Shown piece after piece: positions 57,540 to 64,000 of a DNA stretch of 64,000 bases (its first letter is position 1; each line of letters starts with the position of its first letter). The stretch comes from Acheta domesticus (lineage: Eukaryota > Arthropoda > Insecta > Orthoptera > Gryllidae). A model generated the notes under the pieces. The model saw only the letters and a program-made list of their open reading frames with translations, was not told the origin of the DNA and searched no databases. The translations under genes and the position numbers were made by a program. The DNA is taken from contig JAHLJT010009419.1 of the NCBI GenBank assembly GCA_031308135.1, positions 62,246,634 through 62,310,633 on the forward strand, in the 5' to 3' direction.

Positions 57540-59350
57540 AAACGGACGGAGAGACACAAATAGACCTTTTGCCGACAATAGGTTTTTACTTTCCCGTATA
57601 CGTACGTATATACGGAGTAATATACGTAGTAGAGGGAAAGTTATGTAATGCTACGGAAAATCGATTTGAGAAACGGAAATACACGTTTTGGGGTCCCCTG
57701 ATACGGAAAAAGTGTTTTTTTTTCAAAACGTCCGTGCGTCCGTCTGTGTCCGTTCGTCTGTCCGTCAGTCTGTGAACAACACTAGCGCATAAACCATACG
57801 TGCGATTTCTTCCAAAATGAATACAACCCGGCCAATCTGCGTCCACATGAGGCGCCGCGATTTTAAAAAAAGTTTCTTCAAAATTGCTTTTTTTTAAAAA
57901 AATTGTTTTTTGAAAAACTTTACATGAAGGCCTCAGGACATTTTCAACATTTTCAGAAAAACGGCTCCAATTTTTGTCTTTAAATTTCTTGTAAGAATTG
58001 AGTAAAATACACTTATTACGGTGGCATAGGTCACATTTTCACGGTTAACTCTGAATTTTCGAATATTTCAAATGTTTGAATTTTTTTCGGCGTCTTCGTA
58101 CACGTACAAAATCGAAGACAGAGATTTTTCCTCCAAATAAAATTTGTTTTGCAAAGTGAGTTCTGCCATTTAGGTCACGTAAATTTTTTGAAAATTTTAG
58201 TAGTTTTCGCGCAATATTATGTGCAATATGTGCAACTTAAAAAATGCAAAAACCAGATTTTCTCAAAACGGCTCGAAATTTTTTCTTTAACCTCTTGGTA
58301 GGGGTGGTTGCTAAATGTACTCATGAAAATTGACTAAATATGAAATGATATAATTGATATATTGCTCTATTCTTTGTTTTTTTGTGAAAAATTATAAAAA
58401 AATTATTTGTTTGACTTGTATCTCACGTCGTTGATATTGACATTAGCGGCGATTTGTTCACAATGTTGTATTTGCGAGTACATGTGCTTTAAATAATGTC
58501 GGATAAAGTTTCTCGCGAACTCAACCGTTTTCTATGAAAACTAGCTCAAAATTCCGAGTTTTCATAAACGTTCAAACGACATTTTCTCAAAAATACCTCT
58601 TAATTTTTTTCTTCAAACTTTTCAAATAGATAGTGCTAATTGCACTCTTTAACATGATCAAAAGTTCAATTTCGGGTAGTTTTTGTTTTTGCAAAAATTA
58701 TAGAAATGTATTTTTTAAATATCTCTCACACCTTTAATATGTACATTGCAATTTGTAAACACTTGTATTTTTTAGTGTAAGTGCTTCAAATTACTTCAAA
58801 TGAAGTGTTCCAAAAACTCAAAAATTTCCTGTGAAAATAAGCTTCAAATTTCAAACTTACAGTAGCACTTAAACGCCATTTTCTTAAAAATGTCTACAAA
58901 TTTTTGAAACAAAATTGCCAGTTACGACGAGGTTTGGCTGTTATTTAATACTCTAAAATTAATATTTCCGTTCTACAATTAGCAAACCGGAATATTAAGA
59001 AAATGTCAAAAAATGTACTTTGGACGGCGATAAATGGCAGCTGTAACGAGTATGTAGCAATTCCAAATAGCTAGCCCAGACCCAAGGAAATAAAAACTAA
59101 TACGGGAAAGTCTGTGCCATTCTGTAGCACCACTAGTTCAAGTCAAGGACCCACAAAACACAATTCTGGCTACACAACGTGTTAAAGAAAGTAATTTACC
59201 ACATATAGGATCATTATTCTTTTAGTTGTCACACGATACTTTTTAGTTGTCAGGGCCTGCCAAAAATAATATTTTTGTCGTTAAATTGCTTTTCCCCCCC
59301 TAGTATTACACAACTCTCTGTATACTACGTAAGCAGTATGCAGGGAAAGG
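57540..59350. repeat. Repeat region with degenerate 310-bp tandem units
   Basis: Four diverged units start with AAAACGGCTCCAATTTTTGT-like sequence at about 57958, 58265, 58590 and 58888 (spacing about 307, 325, 298). The flanks carry ACGGACGG/CCGTCCGT-type inverted phrases and short foldbacks with TATACGTA and GTATACTACGTA. Likely an old element with internal satellites; no coding domain. Confidence 0.6.
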
Positions 59351-60116
59351 AAAATTTGTAGCTGTTTTGGAGACAATTTTGAAAATGCATTATCTTCTAT
59401 ATAAAATCGGCTCAAATTAAAATATCCATTTTAAACTAGTAGAGCCTGAAGGTAAGACTGATCCATCAAGGAATATCAATACTGGAAAACACGTTACAGG
59501 CGCTTTAAGTGCAAATGTTTTTGCACTGTCTCCCAGTACTATATTGTTTATATATACATCTATATATCTTTATATCGAGAGATATTATTAAATATAAATA
59601 TAAGTATTTGGACAATATGATTATTGTTGCTGTGAATAATAGTGCTTGAGTGTGATTCTCATACGCTTCTCAACAGTCCGTTATGTGCGCCAGATGGACA
59701 AGTAGTAGAGAGCTTTACAGGAGAGTTGACGTAAGATTCGGAAAGAAATGGAACCAACAATGTTAATGTTAATGGTGTATGGGCTCATTTAATGTAATAA
59801 ATATAATTTTTGTTCTTGATTGATTTTAACTCATAAAATTGTGAAGTGTAATGGGTGACATAATATTTATTGTACAAGCGCGTAAAATGTAGTACATTGA
59901 TAGCAAACAAGACAGTTCAAAGTTAGAAATCGTTAGATAGTATTTAAGCACGTGGTACAGTGTGTGAAAAATTTTCTTTTGGATGGTATTTTTAATTGTT
60001 TTTCGTTTTCCTCGCGTGTGTTCCTATATTCTCTAATGTTATAGTGACTTTCTTTGACGTGGTGTTGTGGTTTGTGATGTGTGTGGTTTAATGCAGGACA
60101 TCAACATCTTTTTGGG

Positions 60117-60514
60117 ATGATGAAATGCCTCGGCGGTGGCCGAGAATCTATTAAATTTGGGTGAGTCTGTTCAGATAGGTTTTCAGAATAGTTATTTAGG
60201 TAAAAATTACGTTACAAGAGTTCGATTGATTGAGTAGCAATAAGCGGTCGGAGATCATTTTAGCCTGTGGTGCGTTAAAAATTTAAATTTTACTCAATTT
60301 TAATTGTTTGAAATTACTTGTTAACTATATTTCAACTTCACTCGATTTGTAATGTCTTGAATTTTATTTGCTGCTTTTGCATTTCTCTCCATAGAAAAAG
60401 TGTGTGATGTCGTTCAATTATTTTTATATTCCCATCGTAGCCACAATCATCGCCATGCTGATTAGTTTATGCAGCGTATACCGATCTCTGTTCGACAAAA
60501 ATGATGAGAAATAA
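60117..60514 (+). CDS. Candidate spliced two-smORF gene; 35-aa single-pass membrane peptide
   Basis: Seen: an exon with donor AAATTTGG|GTGAGT at 60160/60161, a 234-bp intron ending TTTCTCTCCATAG at 60394, then ATG at 60407 opening 35 codons to TAA (60512-60514). The peptide starts MSFNYFYIPIV, has a hydrophobic stretch of about 20 residues (positions 6-25) and a polar tail RSLFDKNDEK. In the spliced frame an upstream ORF (ATG 60117, 18 codons, MMKCLGGGRE...) stops at TGA 60405-60407, overlapping the peptide's ATG as TGATG. AATAAA follows at 60813-60818. The ORF is GC-richer than its surroundings. I recognise no homologue. It could be chance; the splice pair plus membrane topology make it worth testing. 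Confidence 0.45.
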
Positions 60515-60812
60515 CTTATCAGTAACAAATGAATATATTTAAAAAGTTCAATGTGCACCCGGTGTGTTTGTGTGGAGAGAACAATTCAATTTATTATCTA
60601 ATTGTGTATCAAAACTTAAATGTACATTTTTATTTTATTGTTTGTGTAGTCCACCTTGATAAGTTACACTATCCATCCACTCCATATTACTTTGTAAACC
60701 TGTTTAATTTTGGAATAATTCATACTGTAGGGATTCAATATTATGAATATAATACCTAAGTATCTCTTCTCATGTTGTAATTTTTGGAATGTGAGATATA
60801 CGAATAATTAAC

Positions 60813-60818
60813 AATAAA
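60813..60818 (+). terminator. Candidate polyadenylation signal of the small gene
   Basis: AATAAA about 300 bp after the peptide stop, in AT-rich DNA where such hexamers are frequent. Confidence 0.3.
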
Positions 60819-60829
60819 TTACTTTTAAT

Positions 60830-63800
60830 TAATAATAATATTTTCATTCTTTACATTACGAAACGACATTCCACGCCCTTGGTAGCTAGATAAGACTTTA
60901 ATTAAATTCAGGATGACATGATTTTCACATTTCAAAAAATCTGAAGAGCGCCACAACCTACTGGCATAAGATTTTTCTCTACAAGCAATTAACAACATCA
61001 ATTACTGCATAATACTTGGTTTGTTTCCAGGAGATTTCCAGCTTTCGACTAGTATCAGCTTTGACAGAAAATGTAGAGGCCATGTAAAACAATTTTGATT
61101 TTCGTACTGAAAATATCGAGCATTGTATTTTATGAATACGAATATTGACGAACGGTGGAGTAATGAAGCAACATTGAAACCATAGCGATGAGATATTTGT
61201 AGTTGTTACATGTCGAAAAGAAAATCAGCGTCATAGCAGCACGTTATGCTCCCGGTTCGCTGCCTGTGGCAAGAGTCGCTTGCTTTGCTGGACATATCAA
61301 GGTTACGTGCAAGGTAAATAGCGTACTGGAATTCGCTGACGCTGCCAACTGCCGCGGGGTTTAAAAATTGAGGATTGTACAATGTATTCCGGAGCGCGGG
61401 TAAATCCCTAGATAACTCTCACTTTATGTCTTTTTAAGAAGTAAGACGATTGTTCGTGTCCCATATTAATTTTCTCTGCCTATACTGAAGCAAAGAAATT
61501 ATTTACAACAAATAATCAATACTCGTATTTGAACTTACTACTTTAGAGTAAAAGTAAGTATTTTGTATCTAAACAAAATGGTATATAATTATTGCGTGTA
61601 TTTAAAAGTACACTAATTGCATTAACTTCTCATCTTTAGGTTATAAAAAGATTTTGGTCTGTTACAAGACCAGTCCGCTCTTAGTGGTGTTAAATTAAAA
61701 AGAGGTTTTCCTACAAGATAAATATTACTCGCGCAAGTGTTCTTGATACTAGAGTTCCCTCGTCCTCAGTAAGCGCTTAATAGCACGGCCTATTGAGATA
61801 TTAGGTTCGACCCGGAACGGCACGTACCAATTTACAATGCTGGCAACAGTAACCTCGTACTTTCAAAACAATCGTAGCATTTCTCGTGCCACGCTTTGAC
61901 GCGTTAAGTTCGTACTCATAGTTGGTACGCCCTTCTAAGCGGTGGCGTAGCCAGAGCTCTCCTCTCCCCGCTCCCCGCACCAACCGTTCTGGAATTTCAA
62001 GAAAACTATAGTACATTTCTATACAGTATTGATAAACTTCTCTAGCGTGCGTGCGTTACGATATGTGATTTTGTCTCTCACGGCTAGACCACTTCCCGAG
62101 CACCAATGGATACATATGAGGTGTCATTGAAAGCTTTTCGGTCTCCTGATGGGAAACTGATAATTTGTTTTCGGGTCCGGCCGGAAGATTTAAATTTCCA
62201 AAAACATGTTTTGGCGCTGCCATAACCGTGAGTATGCCGGGAATTAAAAAATGCAACCTAAATAGATCTATGTAGGTGGAGTTGATTAAACTCCAGTATC
62301 CAAAGGCATTTTTTTCGTTCAATACGCCATTTTCTTTCACAACGTTGGCAACACTGATGTTGACATATTTTCGTGAACAATTGAAGTTAATTTGAACAAG
62401 TGACGCACGAGGGATATTTAATTTTAAATTATATCCGTAGGCCTAATACCGTATTTCAAAAATAAATTTGCAAAATCTACGAACAGTAATATCTTGTTAA
62501 TATAAACATACAAACCAGCTGTGTTTATGTTACTGTTACTCAAATACTGTATAGTATGTAATCACGAAATTCATAACAATTACTTCATAAAATTACATAA
62601 AACAAAAGCGATCTATTCAAACTTATTCGTAACCTTCAGCAAAAATTACTGTACATCAGCAAAAATTATGTGAAACATTGTATGTATTACACACAAGGAA
62701 GCCCTGAGGAACAAAGCTCATCTTTAATTTATTCTTCCTTCAATGATCAGTGAATATAATTAAGAACTATTACAATACTGTATTATTTTGATTGGAATGT
62801 ATCACATTCCTATTATTTTTATTATTCATTTAGAGCGTTGGTCATGTTTCTACTCGTATATGCATTAACTGTGGGTGGTATTACTAATTACTTGGTGATG
62901 TATTTTGTTTGTGAACTTATTTTCATTTACGTGTTGCTTCAGAACTACTAATATCGATGCAATCTTAATAAGTGTTTGGCACGGATATAAGTGGTATATT
63001 CATCTAGGTCAGGGCCGCTCAAGCAGAGCAAATCGGCAGCGCGGAGCCGTGTTGTCAGCCGAGATCGGGACACCGGAGCGCGAGCGTTGCGCGTCTTGCG
63101 ATAACCACTGTCACAGTGTCCCGGTAACTCCAGTCGCGGAAACATGGAAGTCGACGCGAGCACTTCACTGACCAGAGCATCTACACCGACAATTTTCAAT
63201 TCAGTATGGGAAGAAAAGTATATTTTCGCCGACTACGGCTGCTATTCCAAATGTTTAGTTTACATAAAGGGTTCAATCACGTGAAGAAGTTTAATTTGCA
63301 AAGACATTATACATTTAATAATGCTGATGAAATGACAAGTACGCTGAAGAAGAACAAAAGGAAGTTTTCAGTGTTCTGAAAAACAATGCCTCACTAGAAG
63401 TAAGTTTTGGATATATTTTGATGTTCTTGTGTTGTTTTGACAGTAAAATAACACAATACAAAAGAGTTTAATTTTATTGCATACCGATACTACAACGTGA
63501 ACGTTTAGGAAAAGAACTTCCCAAAAAACCCTTTTCCAAAACCGCATCGTAATGCTGCTCGATTTGTTAAGTACTTTTGGATCAACATAAAACTGTGAGC
63601 AATTTTTTGCTTCTTTCAAAATTTGTAAATCTCGAATGAGAAGTACAATTACAGATCACAATCTGAAATGCATGTTACGGCTCAATAGCACCGTGTCATC
63701 TCTTCCAAATATAGAAAGTATATTGCGAGAAAAAAACACTTAAAAGGTGTAATAAGAATATTTGATTTTTCAATCAACTTCATTGTTTAATTTTAATTTC

Positions 63801-64000
63801 CTTTACTTTTAGTACTTTTATTACTAGTTTATTTAATCACATTTTTGTGCAACCTTTATAATACTTTTCATATTCAGCAGCATGATAAACTGTGTAATGT
63901 CACCGCTATTAAACTTATGTTATTGACCACTTTTTTTGCAACTAAACAATTGGCATTGCCAGCGCAATCTGCCAAAATATACCTTTCTTTCCATGCTGCA
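60830..64000. other. Intergenic DNA, no gene recognised
   Basis: GC-richer patches at about 61230-61370, 61800-62000 and 63000-63170 interrupt AT-rich DNA. One contains GGTGGCGTAGCCAG (about 61942), similar to the hAT end at 3776, and another starts CAGGGCCGCTCAAG (about 63010), also hAT-like; no partner ends were found. Confidence 0.6.

Larger units (their letters stand above)
53160..59930. other. Intergenic DNA with foldbacks and repeats
   Basis: No protein gene recognised. The phrase AAGCCTTTGA(A/G)TCTGGCAT occurs at about 53875 and 57068 (dispersed repeat). A GC-richer patch at 56160-56300 and another at 56810-56950 carry ORFs without recognisable domains. Confidence 0.6.

Noticed and set aside
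1..64000. CRISPR arrays, operons, ribosome binding sites, bacterial origin
   Set aside because: Repeats are minisatellites without spacers, genes have spliceosomal introns, and no prokaryotic features are present.

Overview
The window is animal nuclear DNA, almost certainly from an insect. Evidence: short GC-rich exons with GT/AG borders separated by AT-rich introns of 2-11 kb, a chemosensory ionotropic receptor (an arthropod/protostome family), tRNA-derived SINEs, and hAT, Harbinger, Tc1, jockey-like, LTR and possible Penelope-like elements. The long repeat-filled introns and repeat style suggest a large-genome lineage (cockroach, termite, stick insect or orthopteran), but this is inference; nothing here fixes the species.

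Region 1 (1-32450, + strand): the last six visible exons of a mitochondrial 4-hydroxy-2-oxoglutarate aldolase (HOGA1-like, dihydrodipicolinate synthase superfamily). Exons lie at 1312-1440, 6764-6861, 15779-15943, 17865-17961, 28794-28927 and 32301-32450. All splice phases are compatible and the frame ends at a natural TAG. The N-terminus (about 70 residues, including the transit peptide) lies upstream of the window. The introns hold most of the recognisable mobile elements: a hAT MITE, a solo LTR split by a second hAT MITE, a decayed jockey-like LINE, an internally deleted Tc1-like element, two Penelope/hammerhead-like foldbacks and several SINEs. The first visible exon is preceded by three tandem copies of its own splice acceptor, and the third has a (GT)n run directly at its acceptor.

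Region 2 (32451-49381): no recognisable gene. It has a C-rich tract split by a Harbinger-type element with a MADF-like ORF, then about 7 kb of plain AT-rich DNA. A GC-rich zone at 41.2-43.2 kb follows, built around two 18-bp minisatellites and a CpG-rich segment.

Region 3 (49382-51874, + strand): a divergent ionotropic receptor gene. A signal-peptide exon and a long exon encode the split ligand-binding domain and three membrane segments; a short middle exon is inferred from splice phase. First downstream AATAAA is at 52569.

Region 4 (51875-64000): a tRNA-derived SINE, foldbacks, a degenerate array of about 310 bp units (57.9-59.0 kb), and a possible tiny two-exon gene near 60.1-60.8 kb. That gene would encode a 35-residue single-pass membrane peptide whose start overlaps the stop of an upstream 18-codon ORF. 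The last 3 kb hold nothing I can name.

The two firm genes (a mitochondrial hydroxyproline-catabolism enzyme and a chemoreceptor) have no evident functional link; they are simply neighbours about 17 kb apart.
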